From JBBQYD01 sp942493075 (lineage in GTDB: Bacteria; Verrucomicrobiota; Verrucomicrobiia; Limisphaerales; UBA8199), in the NCBI GenBank assembly GCA_942493075.1, contig OW818681.1, positions 4,216,001 to 4,280,000 on the forward strand: a DNA stretch of 64,000 bases, in the 5' to 3' direction. The notes under the pieces were generated by a model that saw only the letters and a program-made list of their open reading frames with translations, ran no database searches and had not been told where the DNA came from. Shown here piece by piece: positions 25,870 to 34,586 of this stretch. Each line of letters starts with the position of its first letter. Position 1 is the first letter of the stretch. A program made the translations under genes and the position numbers.

Positions 25870-28107
25870 ATGACCGTGAAAAACTTTCTAATCCTTCTGC
25901 TGCTGTCCACTGGCGTGGCAATGGCTCAAGTGCCACCGCCGCCAACTCAGCCGTTACCGCTGCCTTCTCCGGTGACCCCTGGCGTAAACCGCGCCACTCC
26001 GATTCAATCGCCTAATATCAGCACCCGTGCGACGCCCAGGCTCCTGCCAACGCAGCGCACCAATAGCATCATTGCACCTGAGTTGGGCGGGACGCAGCCA
26101 GGCGCATTACCCGCTGGCCCCGCCAGCACCAACGCTAGCATCAACGCCGCGGCTAACCCCGTCACCGCCACCCCACCTACCCGCGCGCTGCCAGATGCCA
26201 ACACGGTGATCCCAGCCGGCATGATCGATTTCCGCGGCGTTCCGCTTGATGATGTCCTCAAAGTTTATGCGGACCTGGTCGGACGCACCATTCTACGTCC
26301 CGCCACTTTGGCGGCTCAGCAGCAGATCGTTTTGCGCACCCAAACGGATTTAACGAAAGCAGAAGCTGTTCAGGCTCTAGACGCTGTCCTGCAGATGAAT
26401 GGCGTGGCTATGATCAATGTGGGAGAAAAATTTGTGAAAGCCGTGCTTCTGCAAACAGCTCCACAGGAAGGCCAGTCTTTCAGCAAGCTGGATCCATCCC
26501 AATTACCCGACATGGGTCAATACACGACCCACGTGGTGCAGCTCAAATACACGAAACCAAGTGAATTAGTCCAGGCGCTCCAGCCGTTTGCCAAAGCACC
26601 AAACCCGATCCTTCCGATTGATAGCAGCCAGATCCTTGTGCTGCGCGATTTCGCGGAGAACGTCAAACGCATGCTGGAGTTGATCAAGGAGATCGACGTC
26701 TCGGTGCCTTCAGATTTCGATTCTGAGGTCATTCCGATTAAGTATGCGCTCGCCTCGGAAATCGCGAGCGCGCTGAACGCGTTGGGTTCGGGTGGAGGCT
26801 CCACCACCGTGGGCAGCAGTTCAACTGCAGGCCGGACGGGCACTTCATCCTTCAACCGGGGCGGCGGTTCCTCATACAACCGAGGTGGCGCGGGTAACTA
26901 TCCCGGCCAGATGAACAATCAAATGGGAATGAACACCGGCATGACGAGCCCAACGGGGACCGGAACCTTCTCAGATCGTTTGAACCAAATTATCCGAAAA
27001 GCATCAGTCTCGGGCGATATCACTGTGCTTGGCGAAACCAAGATCATCGCTGACGAACGGATCAATGCTCTTCTCGTGTTTGCCTCGCGCGACGACATGA
27101 AGATGATCAAAGATGTCGTCTCCAAACTGGATGTCGTGCTGGCCCAGGTGCTCATTGAGGCTGTGATCATTGAAGTGAACCTGGGTGATGACAAGAGTAT
27201 GGGCGTGAGCTATCTGCCTGGCAAGAATCATACGGCCGGGAATTACAGCGGAATTGGCGCGGTGAACAATAACAACCTGCTTAATCCGACTGACTTTGTC
27301 ATGGGTGGCGGCACCAACTCAGGCGGCAGCATCCGACAGGGCTTCAGCTACCTCGGCTCCTTTGGACAGGATCTGGATGTCTCGGTGACCGCGGTGGCCA
27401 GTGACAACCGGGCGCGTATTTTGCAACGGCCTCGCATTCAAACCTCACACGCAGTGCCAGCCCGACTCTTCGTAGGTGAATCTCGACCTTATCCAACGAG
27501 CAGCTACTACGGCGGTGGCGCTTATGGAGGCTCGGTCGCCATCCAACAGATTCAGATTGGTGTCACCCTTGACGTCACACCCCTGATCAACCCGGACGGA
27601 TTGGTCGTCATGGATATCACCCAATCCATTCAGAGCGCCAATGGGTCGGTCAATATCGCAAATGTAGGTGATGTACCGATCACGAGCGAGAAAGAGGCCA
27701 CCGCGAAGGTGGCTGTGCGCGACCGTGATACGATCATGCTGGGCGGTTTAATCGAAACGACGCAATCAAAAACCTCCTCGGGCGTCCCCTATTTGAAAGA
27801 CGTCCCGCTCCTGGGTTACCTGTTCCGTAGCGGCTCGAATCGACAAGTACGTAACGAGTTGATCGTGCTTATCCGTCCAACTGTGCTTCCGACGCCGGAG
27901 ATCGCAGCCCTTACAGCAAAGTCCGAAAAGGAAAAAATGCCTGGAGTTCGCAACGCGGAACGAGAGGTTGAGAATGACGAGATTCGCCGCCAAAAAGCCC
28001 AGGAACGCGAAGAGGCGGCCGACCGCGCCAGAGCGAAACCCGCTCAGAAAACCAAAGCCAATTCGACGGATGCCGATCCGCGCTTTGCTCCGGTGGAGGG
28101 GCTGTGA
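25870..28107 (+). CDS. Type II/IV secretin (GspD/PilQ family)
   Basis: 745 residues from ATG 25870, where a signal peptide begins (MTVKNFLILLLLSTGVAMAQ); a longer open frame upstream overlaps gspM and is Arg/Pro-rich. N0-like (FRGVPLDDVLKVYADLVGRT) and N1/N2 (HVVQLKYTKPSELVQALQPF, VIPIKYALASEIASALNALG) domains follow a Pro-rich linker. A Gly/Ser/Asn-rich insert lies at about residues 315-360. The secretin core is clear: VLIEAVIIEVNLGDDKSMG, IGVTLDVTPLI, GGLIETTQSK, GVPYLKDVPLLGYLF, ELIVLIRPTVL. A charged tail rich in K/E follows. It forms the outer-membrane pore. The stop overlaps the start of the next gene (GTGA). Confidence 0.93.
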   Translation: MTVKNFLILLLLSTGVAMAQVPPPPTQPLPLPSPVTPGVNRATPIQSPNISTRATPRLLPTQRTNSIIAPELGGTQPGALPAGPASTNASINAAANPVTATPPTRALPDANTVIPAGMIDFRGVPLDDVLKVYADLVGRTILRPATLAAQQQIVLRTQTDLTKAEAVQALDAVLQMNGVAMINVGEKFVKAVLLQTAPQEGQSFSKLDPSQLPDMGQYTTHVVQLKYTKPSELVQALQPFAKAPNPILPIDSSQILVLRDFAENVKRMLELIKEIDVSVPSDFDSEVIPIKYALASEIASALNALGSGGGSTTVGSSSTAGRTGTSSFNRGGGSSYNRGGAGNYPGQMNNQMGMNTGMTSPTGTGTFSDRLNQIIRKASVSGDITVLGETKIIADERINALLVFASRDDMKMIKDVVSKLDVVLAQVLIEAVIIEVNLGDDKSMGVSYLPGKNHTAGNYSGIGAVNNNNLLNPTDFVMGGGTNSGGSIRQGFSYLGSFGQDLDVSVTAVASDNRARILQRPRIQTSHAVPARLFVGESRPYPTSSYYGGGAYGGSVAIQQIQIGVTLDVTPLINPDGLVVMDITQSIQSANGSVNIANVGDVPITSEKEATAKVAVRDRDTIMLGGLIETTQSKTSSGVPYLKDVPLLGYLFRSGSNRQVRNELIVLIRPTVLPTPEIAALTAKSEKEKMPGVRNAEREVENDEIRRQKAQEREEAADRARAKPAQKTKANSTDADPRFAPVEGL

Positions 28108-30185
28108 TCGGGCGTTCCCAATTGGGGAAATGGGGAATCGTTCTTGGACGGAGCCTGGGGCTGGCCGCCCTGCTGGCATCGTGTTGCCCCCAGATAGCAC
28201 TGGGTGACGCCGATGTGGATGATTGCACGCAGGATGCCCTGGAACAGGCCCTGACAAAAGGTGGCGTGGTTCGGTTCACCAACGATTGTTCGCTGGTGCT
28301 CACTCGGACTCTTTTCATCACGGCCCCTGTAACGCTCAGCGCCGGAGGGCGCCAGGTAATCCTCAGCGGAAGCACAAATTTCGGGCTCATCCATGTTTCT
28401 CCCGGGGTAACGTTCACTGCCGAACGGATTCATTTTCGCGGTGGAACCGCGGCCCAAGGTGGCGCCCTGCTCATTAACAATGATGCAGTTGTTACTCTCA
28501 ACAACTGCTCATTCACGAACAACCTGGCGACCGACACGAATGGGGCTTCGGGCAGTGACGGAGACGATGGTTATAACGACGGCGGCGATGGTGAGAACGG
28601 CACGGATGGGAAACCCGCAAGCGGCGGTGCCGTTTATAACCTTGGCACCTTGACTTGCTCCAATGTGATTTTTAGTGGGAACCGGGCAGCGGGCGGTGCC
28701 GGAGGAGATGGGGGCAACGGCGGCGCAGGCAGGTTCAATGGCGGCGATGGCGGAAATGGCGGAAAAGGCGCCCCATCTGCCGGAGGGGCAATCCAGAATT
28801 TCGGAGCAGTAACCTTGATTAACTGTTCCTTCTACGCCAATTCGGCCGCGGGTGGAAATGGCGGAGCACGAGGCGATGGAGGCGAGGGCGCATACGCTGG
28901 TCTGCCCGGGACCGGTGGTCTGGGAGCGCCCGGCTATGGAGGAGCGATTTGCTCCTCCAACTACCTTGAACTCCGAGGCTGCACTTTCTCTGGAAACACG
29001 GCAACCGGCGGCGGTTCCGGCGATTCGGGAATGGGATCGAACGGAAACGGCATTGCCGGAAAAATTGGCGCTGAGGCGGCCGGGGGAGCCCTGTTGAATG
29101 CCCTCAATCTCGTGATCACCAACTCAACCTTCGCGACCAACACCGCCACAGGTGGTGCGGGCGGGGACGGGGGGCCGGCCAAGTATACTGCCGGCAATGG
29201 CGGCAATGGTGGAGATGCCCTGGGGGGCACTCTGGCCAATGCAGGAACAGCGATCCTCATGAATTGTACGCTGGCTGGCGGCAGCGCTATCGGAGGAAGC
29301 AACGGCGTGGCAGGCAGCGGCACGTTCGCTGGAAAAAACGGCAAACCGGGCAAGGCGCTTGGCGGCAATGTATCCAGCCTTTCGGGGACCCTCTGGCTTA
29401 AGAACACAATCCTCGGTCCAACGGCCAGCGGCGGCAGCGGCTACGGGACGCTGAGCGATGGCGGGAAGAATATCAGCGCGGATGCCAGCGTGAGCCTAGG
29501 TGCCAGCCGCATCAATACTGACCCTAAATTAGGAGTACTGGCCAATAATGGCGGATTGACTCTCACCTTTATGCCCCAGCCAGGCAGCCCGGTGGCTAAT
29601 GCTGCTGACAGCAATTCGATCCCGCCAAAAGATCAGCGTGGAGTCTCCAGACCTGGCACAGGCACGACCCTTCCAGATATTGGAGCAGTCGAAGGCATCG
29701 GGCCCACGATCACTTCCCAGCCTCTGAGCCAATCTCGAACGAACAAGCAGTCAGTGAGTTTCAGTGTCGTTGTGAGCGGGGATCTTCCCTTGGTTTATAA
29801 ATGGCGCTTCAACGAAACGAACGCGGTGGTATCCGGGACTAACGCCACGCTCGTCATCACCAACATCGCAGACCAGCACTTCGGTTCCTATCAGGTGGTG
29901 GTCTCGAATGCATTCGCGGCCGCAACCAGCACAGTCGCCAACTTGGATTTCGGAGCCATGACTCCCACCAGGGCCAGGGTAGTCACTCCTGTGATCGCCA
30001 ATGATCAGATCACGTTTTCCTGGCTCAGCCAGACTGCCCAAAGGTACCGCATCCAATATAAGAATACGCTCCGGGACACGAATTGGGTGCAAATCACCAA
30101 CATGTATGGAACCGGGAACTGGCTTACCAACACTCTGCCCATTACAAACGTGCCGAGTCGTTTCTATCGGTTGCTCTCTCCTTAA
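28104..30185 (+). CDS. Glycine-rich right-handed beta-helix surface protein with Ig-like domain
   Basis: 693 residues from GTG 28104, overlapping the secretin stop. The N-terminal signal (LGLAALLASCCPQIALGDAD) is followed by a parallel beta-helix region (LINNDAVVTLNNCSFTNN, LGTLTCSNVIFSGNRA) interrupted by Gly/Asp/Asn-rich loops (GGDGGNGGKGAPSAGGA and similar). Polymorphic-membrane-protein-like NCSF and N-x-x-F-S-G-N motifs are repeated. A 'choice-of-anchor' style segment follows (PGSPVANAADSN), then an Ig-like domain (TSQPLSQSRTNKQSVSFSVV ... HFGSYQVVVSNAFA), and finally the YRIQYKNTL...W...RFYRL module. Co-translation with the secretin makes it a candidate dedicated secretion substrate or tip adhesin. 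This is an inference. Confidence 0.8.
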   Translation: MIGRSQLGKWGIVLGRSLGLAALLASCCPQIALGDADVDDCTQDALEQALTKGGVVRFTNDCSLVLTRTLFITAPVTLSAGGRQVILSGSTNFGLIHVSPGVTFTAERIHFRGGTAAQGGALLINNDAVVTLNNCSFTNNLATDTNGASGSDGDDGYNDGGDGENGTDGKPASGGAVYNLGTLTCSNVIFSGNRAAGGAGGDGGNGGAGRFNGGDGGNGGKGAPSAGGAIQNFGAVTLINCSFYANSAAGGNGGARGDGGEGAYAGLPGTGGLGAPGYGGAICSSNYLELRGCTFSGNTATGGGSGDSGMGSNGNGIAGKIGAEAAGGALLNALNLVITNSTFATNTATGGAGGDGGPAKYTAGNGGNGGDALGGTLANAGTAILMNCTLAGGSAIGGSNGVAGSGTFAGKNGKPGKALGGNVSSLSGTLWLKNTILGPTASGGSGYGTLSDGGKNISADASVSLGASRINTDPKLGVLANNGGLTLTFMPQPGSPVANAADSNSIPPKDQRGVSRPGTGTTLPDIGAVEGIGPTITSQPLSQSRTNKQSVSFSVVVSGDLPLVYKWRFNETNAVVSGTNATLVITNIADQHFGSYQVVVSNAFAAATSTVANLDFGAMTPTRARVVTPVIANDQITFSWLSQTAQRYRIQYKNTLRDTNWVQITNMYGTGNWLTNTLPITNVPSRFYRLLSP

Positions 30186-30199
30186 ATCGCGAAACCCGT

Positions 30200-31051
30200 T
30201 CAATACTCAACGGTGGGTGGAAAAGGCGGAATCGCAGGCCGCACCGGACCGGGAATGGCAGAGTCCGGCATAGGCGGATACCCTGTGGCTGGCTGAGTGC
30301 CGTGGTTCCCGTTTTGCTGCCCGATCGCTTCCATCGCGGCTGCTCTCTGCAACTCGGACAGAACCAGATGGTCCTCCGGTGTAAGGCTCGATGCAGAGGG
30401 AGCGGGTTGTGTCGGTGCGGGCAAGACCGCGGCGTTGGCATCAACGCCCCCAACGGCGCCAGCCGTAAGATTGGTTTGCGAGTAAAGATAAGGCTTGGAA
30501 TATCCCACTGGGGATGGGATGGGCGCGGCAATCGCGTTCGTGGCCGAAACATAACCACTTCTTGGAGTGCGCGAAGGCAAGAGCCTGTACGTGGTTGGAT
30601 TGGTCGCCCCTCTGTTCTGGGCCAGAATCATGGGCTCGCCGGGACCGCCTTTAGACTGAATCCCATTTCGGTCGAAATCAAGGGTCATTCGGCTCGCACC
30701 GTTCAGAATCGTTACCTGCCCTGCATGCTCATCAATCCTCAGCACCTCAATCCCGTTCTCACGCTGTCCCTCTGCCAATATCAGCGACGCTTCTTGAGCA
30801 GGCTGCCCGCTCTTCGCAGGTGTCTGGGTGCGCAAAAGCGCTTGCTTATAGCCCAGCATCGTGGTGATGCCCGTCAGGTAGATCGGAGGTGAATTGACCG
30901 GAGGTGGTTCAGGAGCCGGGGCATTCTCCTGAGCCCGCAAACCGAAGACATTCCTGTTGGGAATGACATCGTATTGGCGCGCGTTTGGAACAACGGCTGC
31001 TGCCATAACTGAAGTGCCTGCCAGAAGCAGAACAACCAGCGAGAATCTCAC
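30200..31051 (-). CDS. GspC/PilP-like periplasmic protein
   Basis: 283 residues from GTG 31051. A near-perfect AGGAGGAGGAG (31053-31063) sits directly upstream at about 6 nt from the core, and the TATAAT promoter at 31072-31077 would put the transcript start near the alternative ATG at 31066, so GTG 31051 is preferred. The signal peptide is VRFSLVVLLLAGTSVMAAAV. The mature part begins with RNVFGLRAQ, a GspC-like 'R-N-x-F-G-L' motif, and then a beta-rich HR-type domain (YLTGITTMLGYKQALLRTQT, GIEVLRIDEHAGQVTILNG). The rest is Pro/Ala-rich. It is convergent with the beta-helix gene (14 bp apart) and is close to the secretion genes, which supports a connecting-protein role. Family assignment is tentative. 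Confidence 0.65.
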   Translation of the reverse strand: MRFSLVVLLLAGTSVMAAAVVPNARQYDVIPNRNVFGLRAQENAPAPEPPPVNSPPIYLTGITTMLGYKQALLRTQTPAKSGQPAQEASLILAEGQRENGIEVLRIDEHAGQVTILNGASRMTLDFDRNGIQSKGGPGEPMILAQNRGATNPTTYRLLPSRTPRSGYVSATNAIAAPIPSPVGYSKPYLYSQTNLTAGAVGGVDANAAVLPAPTQPAPSASSLTPEDHLVLSELQRAAAMEAIGQQNGNHGTQPATGYPPMPDSAIPGPVRPAIPPFPPTVEY

Positions 31052-31052
31052 A

Positions 31053-31063
31053 CTCCTCCTCCT
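31053..31063 (-). promoter_or_regulatory. Strong ribosome-binding site deciding the start of the GspC-like gene
   Basis: On the minus strand AGGAGGAGGAG lies 1-11 nt upstream of GTG 31051, with an AGGAGG core 6 nt away. It would fall inside the gene if ATG 31066 were used, which argues against that start. Confidence 0.65.
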
Positions 31064-31071
31064 CATTGAGC

Positions 31072-31100
31072 ATTATAGACCTGTCTGGCGCATATGAAAA
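31072..31100 (-). promoter_or_regulatory. Sigma-70-type promoter of the GspC-like gene
   Basis: A perfect -10 TATAAT (31072-31077) has a 17-bp spacer and a -35 TTTTCA (31095-31100, four of six matches to TTGACA). The expected transcript starts near 31066, giving a very short leader with the AGGAGG site. Confidence 0.65.
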
Positions 31101-31388
31101 GAGCGGCATGAAGACACAGGCCCTTCTCACCACATCACACAGTAATACCACCTGGAATCGAAAGAGCTTCGTCCCACCTTTCCGAGGACCGGGGGCGTCG
31201 TAACCAGCAGGAGGTTTTTTCGGGACAAACAAGCCTGTTTATGCATCATGTGCGGAGCCTCGGTGGCCGTCTATAAATGCACTTTAGGCTGCTCTTGACC
31301 ATCTCAGCAACGGCCAGCGGATCAAATGTAAATTGAAGTCGCAAGATTCCGGGGTAAGTAATTCAGCACATTCAAGACACTATCAGCT
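31101..31388. other. Intergenic region upstream of the PfkB kinase gene
   Basis: No supported gene. The region must hold the forward promoter of the kinase at 31389 but no clear boxes were recognised. The start codon is preceded by ACACTATCAGCT, without a good ribosome-binding site. Confidence 0.4.
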
Positions 31389-32471
31389 ATGAAATACGGT
31401 CTTCAAATTCGAGAGACAGCAGGGTTGGATTTCCTTTCACTGGGCGCGCTGGTTCACCGGCTAGATCCTGGCATCATTCCCTTTCGTAAGGCAACACACT
31501 GCGACATCCATGTGAGCGGCGGTGAGTTCAATGCGGCCGCAAACCTAGCGGATTGCTTTCGGCTCAATACCGGGATAGCCACAGCCATGGTTGATTATCC
31601 CGTCGGCGACCTTATCGCTGAGCGCGTCCGGGCTATGGGTGTTAAGCCTTTCTACAAGCATTTCAAACACGACGGAGTGCATGGGCCGAATATGGCCACC
31701 GTGTACAGCGACCGCGGACAAGGCGTGCGGGCCCCCGTGGTATTCTATAACCGGTGCAACGAGGCGGCCGCCCAGCTTAAACCGGGAGATTTCGATTGGA
31801 ACAGCATCTTTGCGCAGGGCGTGCGCTGGTTTCACAGCGGCGGCATCTTTGCGGCACTGTCCCCAACCACTGCTGAAGTAATCGTTGAGGGTATGAAGGC
31901 AGCCAAAGCCGCTGGTGCCATCGTTTCATTCGACCTGAATTACCGCGCAAAGCTCTGGAACATTCTTGGCGGACATGATCGAGCGGTGGCCGTCCTCGAC
32001 AAGATTGTTAGGAACGTTGACGTTCTGGTCGGCAACGAGGAAGACTTGCAACTCGGCCTCGGCATCCCCGGCCCGGAAGTTGCCGCCAAATCAAAGCTCG
32101 ATCCGAGCGCTTTCTTCGGAATGATTGGCAATGTAACTAAGAAGCATCCGCAGATCAAAATCGTTGCGACAACATTGCGGGAGGTGCATTCCACCAATCG
32201 CCATAGTTGGAGCGCTGTGGCCTGGATCAATGGGCAGACCTTTAATGCACCTACTTGCGAACTCGATGTCGTCGATCGAGTCGGTGGTGGAGACGGTTTC
32301 GCAGCAGGCTTGATCTATGGCTTGCTGAATGGGGAACCGGAGGTGGAAGCCGTCAAGCTTGGTTGGGCTCACGGCGCCCTTCTGACCACATTCCCGGGGG
32401 ACACCACCATGGCCACGGTGGAACAGGTGAAGGCGTTCGCGAAGGGCGGTTCGGCCCGGATACAGCGATAA
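31389..32471 (+). CDS. PfkB-family sugar kinase (2-keto-3-deoxygluconate kinase-like)
   Basis: 360 residues. The ribokinase/PfkB fold is shown by signature 1 (HVSGGEFNAAANLADCF) and signature 2 (DVVDRVGGGDGFAAGLIYGL), where the D of GGGDGF is the catalytic base. Other conserved blocks are 'WFHSGGIFAALSPTTAEVI' and 'GAIVSFDLNYRAKLWN', the latter typical of 2-keto-3-deoxygluconate kinases, which is the best guess for the substrate. That would link it to uronic acid and pectin catabolism downstream of the secreted enzymes. Fructokinase or ribokinase activity cannot be excluded. It stands alone: the next gene, a glycosyltransferase, is separated by a hairpin. Confidence 0.88.
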   Translation: MKYGLQIRETAGLDFLSLGALVHRLDPGIIPFRKATHCDIHVSGGEFNAAANLADCFRLNTGIATAMVDYPVGDLIAERVRAMGVKPFYKHFKHDGVHGPNMATVYSDRGQGVRAPVVFYNRCNEAAAQLKPGDFDWNSIFAQGVRWFHSGGIFAALSPTTAEVIVEGMKAAKAAGAIVSFDLNYRAKLWNILGGHDRAVAVLDKIVRNVDVLVGNEEDLQLGLGIPGPEVAAKSKLDPSAFFGMIGNVTKKHPQIKIVATTLREVHSTNRHSWSAVAWINGQTFNAPTCELDVVDRVGGGDGFAAGLIYGLLNGEPEVEAVKLGWAHGALLTTFPGDTTMATVEQVKAFAKGGSARIQR

Positions 32472-32564
32472 ACAAATGAGCGACTTCATTGAGAAGCCGC
32501 TCTTGTTTCGGTGGGCTTCAACCCATGATTAATTAGAACGAAGCTCACCAACTGATGTAACCTT

Positions 32565-32597
32565 CCTCACCCCATGAGTGCCCTCCATGGGGTGAGG
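32565..32597. terminator. Perfect 12-bp hairpin between kinase and glycosyltransferase genes
   Basis: CCTCACCCCATG (32565-32576) and CATGGGGTGAGG (32586-32597) are exact inverted repeats around a 9-nt loop. It lies 94 bp after the kinase stop. There is no T-run, so it may be a terminator acting with Rho, a 3'-end stabiliser or a remnant of a REP-like dispersed element. Confidence 0.55.
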
Positions 32598-32640
32598 ACC
32601 TAAAAGCGGCTGGGGAAAACCGGGTACACGTTGAGTTAGT

Positions 32641-33366
32641 TTGAAAATCTCGATTGTCATTCCCGCGTTTAACGAGGCAAAGCTGCTGCCTGAAACGCTT
32701 AGCAGGGTTCGCTCAGCATGCGCGGCTTTTTCCTCAGCAGGCCGGGACTACGAGATCATCGTTTGCGACAACAACTCCAGCGATGAAACGGGGATAATTG
32801 CTGCACAGGCAGGCGCACGAGTCGTCTTCGAGCCCATCAATCAAATCGGCCGGGCGCGCAACCGTGGAGCCGAGGCGGCCACTGGTGAATGGCTTATTTT
32901 CATTGATGCGGATTCCTTTCCTTCGGCTGAGTTATTTGCCGACGTTGTAGAAGCGATCGATACGGGAACTTGCCTGGCGGGAGGAAGCACCGTCAGGCTC
33001 AGCAGTGGGAGAAGAGCGGCGAGGTTCGTTGCGAGACTCTGGAATCTCATCAGCCGGTCTGCGCGGTTGCTCGCGGGCTCGTTCATCTTTTGTGATGCCA
33101 GCGCGTTTCGGGAACTTGGAGGGTTTAACCTGGAATTGTATGCTTCGGAAGAGATCGATCTGAGCCGGCGTCTTAAGAAAGCTGCTCGGAAGACCGGCAA
33201 ACGTATCGTCATCCTGCACAAGCATCCCCTGATAACTTCCGATCGCAAAATCCACTTGTATTCGGACTGGGAACACCTCCGGTTTCTGGTGCGAACGGCA
33301 TTCGGCCTCGGACGCACCTTGCGGAGCGCCGAGGCCTGCCATATTTGGTATGACGGGCGCCGCTAG
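32641..33366 (+). CDS. Family 2 glycosyltransferase
   Basis: 241 residues from TTG 32641, chosen because the GT-A core begins at once (KISIVIPAFNEAKLLPETL). The GT2 family transfers sugars from nucleotide-sugars in the cytoplasm. Visible motifs are 'EIIVCDNNSSDETGIIA', and 'IFIDADSFPSA' with the metal-binding DxD. A late 'GGFNLELYASEEIDLSRRLK' segment carries the ED-like catalytic region (EEID). No membrane segment is present. The acceptor is unknown. Its stop is 23 bp from the end of the convergent TIM-barrel gene. Confidence 0.9.
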   Translation: MKISIVIPAFNEAKLLPETLSRVRSACAAFSSAGRDYEIIVCDNNSSDETGIIAAQAGARVVFEPINQIGRARNRGAEAATGEWLIFIDADSFPSAELFADVVEAIDTGTCLAGGSTVRLSSGRRAARFVARLWNLISRSARLLAGSFIFCDASAFRELGGFNLELYASEEIDLSRRLKKAARKTGKRIVILHKHPLITSDRKIHLYSDWEHLRFLVRTAFGLGRTLRSAEACHIWYDGRR

Positions 33367-33389
33367 GGCACCCATCAGCATGCGCCAGC

Positions 33390-34430
33390 TTACTTGCCCA
33401 TGAGGTGTTCCAGAACCATCTGGTCCAGCGCCGCGTAATTGAGGTCAGCGATCAGGGCCTGAGCGGCTTTCTCATCGAAGCTGCGAGCCTTCTCCAACAG
33501 AAGCAGGAAGGTTCTACGGCTGTTCTCCAAGTGTGCCAGCCAATGCTCGACTTTCGTCGGACGGAAAGGATGCACGTCGAAGCAAACGTATTCGCCCTTG
33601 CGACCATAGCCATTCCGTTCCAAAGCCCGCACCTGGTTGAAGGCGGACCGAAGACTGGCACTGCCGAACGGTTTATCCTGGTCAAACTTCAGACCATTCT
33701 GATCATTCAAATGGAGGGACCACAGTTTGCCAAAGGCCATCGCAAAATCGATTTCATCGGCCGGATCAAGCCCCGCTAAAATCGCGTGTGCAGACTCGAT
33801 CAAGCATCCAATCCGCTTGGGATCACTGGTTAATTGGGCAAGTGCCAGGGCATGACCAATCGTTGGCAAATAGGCATGATCCATCGGCTCATTTGGCTTG
33901 GGCTCGATGGAAATCCTGATCTTACGATCGTGCGCGAGCATCTTGTCGCAAGCCTGCACCAGCAGGTCGATACTGCGCCGTCCGTTTTTGGCTTCACGCA
34001 TGTAGGTGCCTTCACGAGCCAGCCACAAAACGATCAGATCTGTGCCAAGATAGTTGGCGATGTCAATACAGCGAAGGGATCGCTCGATCGCATACTTCCG
34101 GCACTTCGGATCATTACTAGTGTATGCACCATCCACAGTCATTGGGCTGAACCACAACCGAGGGGCGACCATCTCCGCTGCGATACCTGCGTCATCGAGC
34201 TTCTTCTTAAGTTCCTTTGCCGCTTTCTTCAATTCGGCATCCGACTTCCCGTCGATATCCGGCACGGCATCGTCGTCGTGGAACATCATGGCGTCGTAGC
34301 CGAGCTTCTTGAGGGCATCGAGCTTCCAGTCGAAGGATTGCGCCGGGCGGGTTGTTGGACCGTAAGGATCTTGACCCTCGCTGATATTCCAAGGGCCGAA
34401 GCAGAACTTATATTGTTGGGGTTTAGGCAT
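33390..34430 (-). CDS. Xylose isomerase-like TIM barrel protein (AP endonuclease 2 superfamily)
   Basis: 346 residues from ATG 34430 (MPKPQQYKFCFGPWNISEGQ); a longer open frame upstream has no clear extra domain. It matches xylose isomerase in layout: the metal-binding region 'RISIEPKPNEPMDHAYLPT', H and D/E ligands in the barrel strands, 'GCLIESAHAI', 'LWSLHLNDQNG' and 'KGEYVCFDVHPF'. Xylose isomerases convert xylose to xylulose; the 'WNISEGQDPYGP' start also fits this family, but the size (346) is somewhat short of typical 390-440 enzymes, so a related sugar isomerase is possible. It is last in a minus-strand series and lies 157 bp from the oxidoreductase gene. Confidence 0.8.
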   Translation of the reverse strand: MPKPQQYKFCFGPWNISEGQDPYGPTTRPAQSFDWKLDALKKLGYDAMMFHDDDAVPDIDGKSDAELKKAAKELKKKLDDAGIAAEMVAPRLWFSPMTVDGAYTSNDPKCRKYAIERSLRCIDIANYLGTDLIVLWLAREGTYMREAKNGRRSIDLLVQACDKMLAHDRKIRISIEPKPNEPMDHAYLPTIGHALALAQLTSDPKRIGCLIESAHAILAGLDPADEIDFAMAFGKLWSLHLNDQNGLKFDQDKPFGSASLRSAFNQVRALERNGYGRKGEYVCFDVHPFRPTKVEHWLAHLENSRRTFLLLLEKARSFDEKAAQALIADLNYAALDQMVLEHLMGK

Positions 34431-34586
34431 ATCGATGACGAACTTATAGTGACAACCAAAAAAGAAAATAAAAATGTGCCACTGTGGAAGGGAAACTTTA
34501 GACACCGTACAGTTCCATGATTCAACGAAAACGGCGCGAGCGGTTAAGTGAACCAACTCACGCCATCGGTCTGCATCATCTGCCTA

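Noticed and set aside
30083..30892. 269-codon forward open frame over the GspC-like gene
   Set aside because: It is rich in Arg, Gly and Cys with no recognisable fold. The minus-strand gene has a signal peptide, promoter and ribosome-binding site.
34431..34556. Upstream extension of the xylose isomerase-like frame
   Set aside because: The 42 extra residues are hydrophobic and Cys-rich with no signal-peptide form; the family start is MPKPQQYKFCFGPW at 34430.
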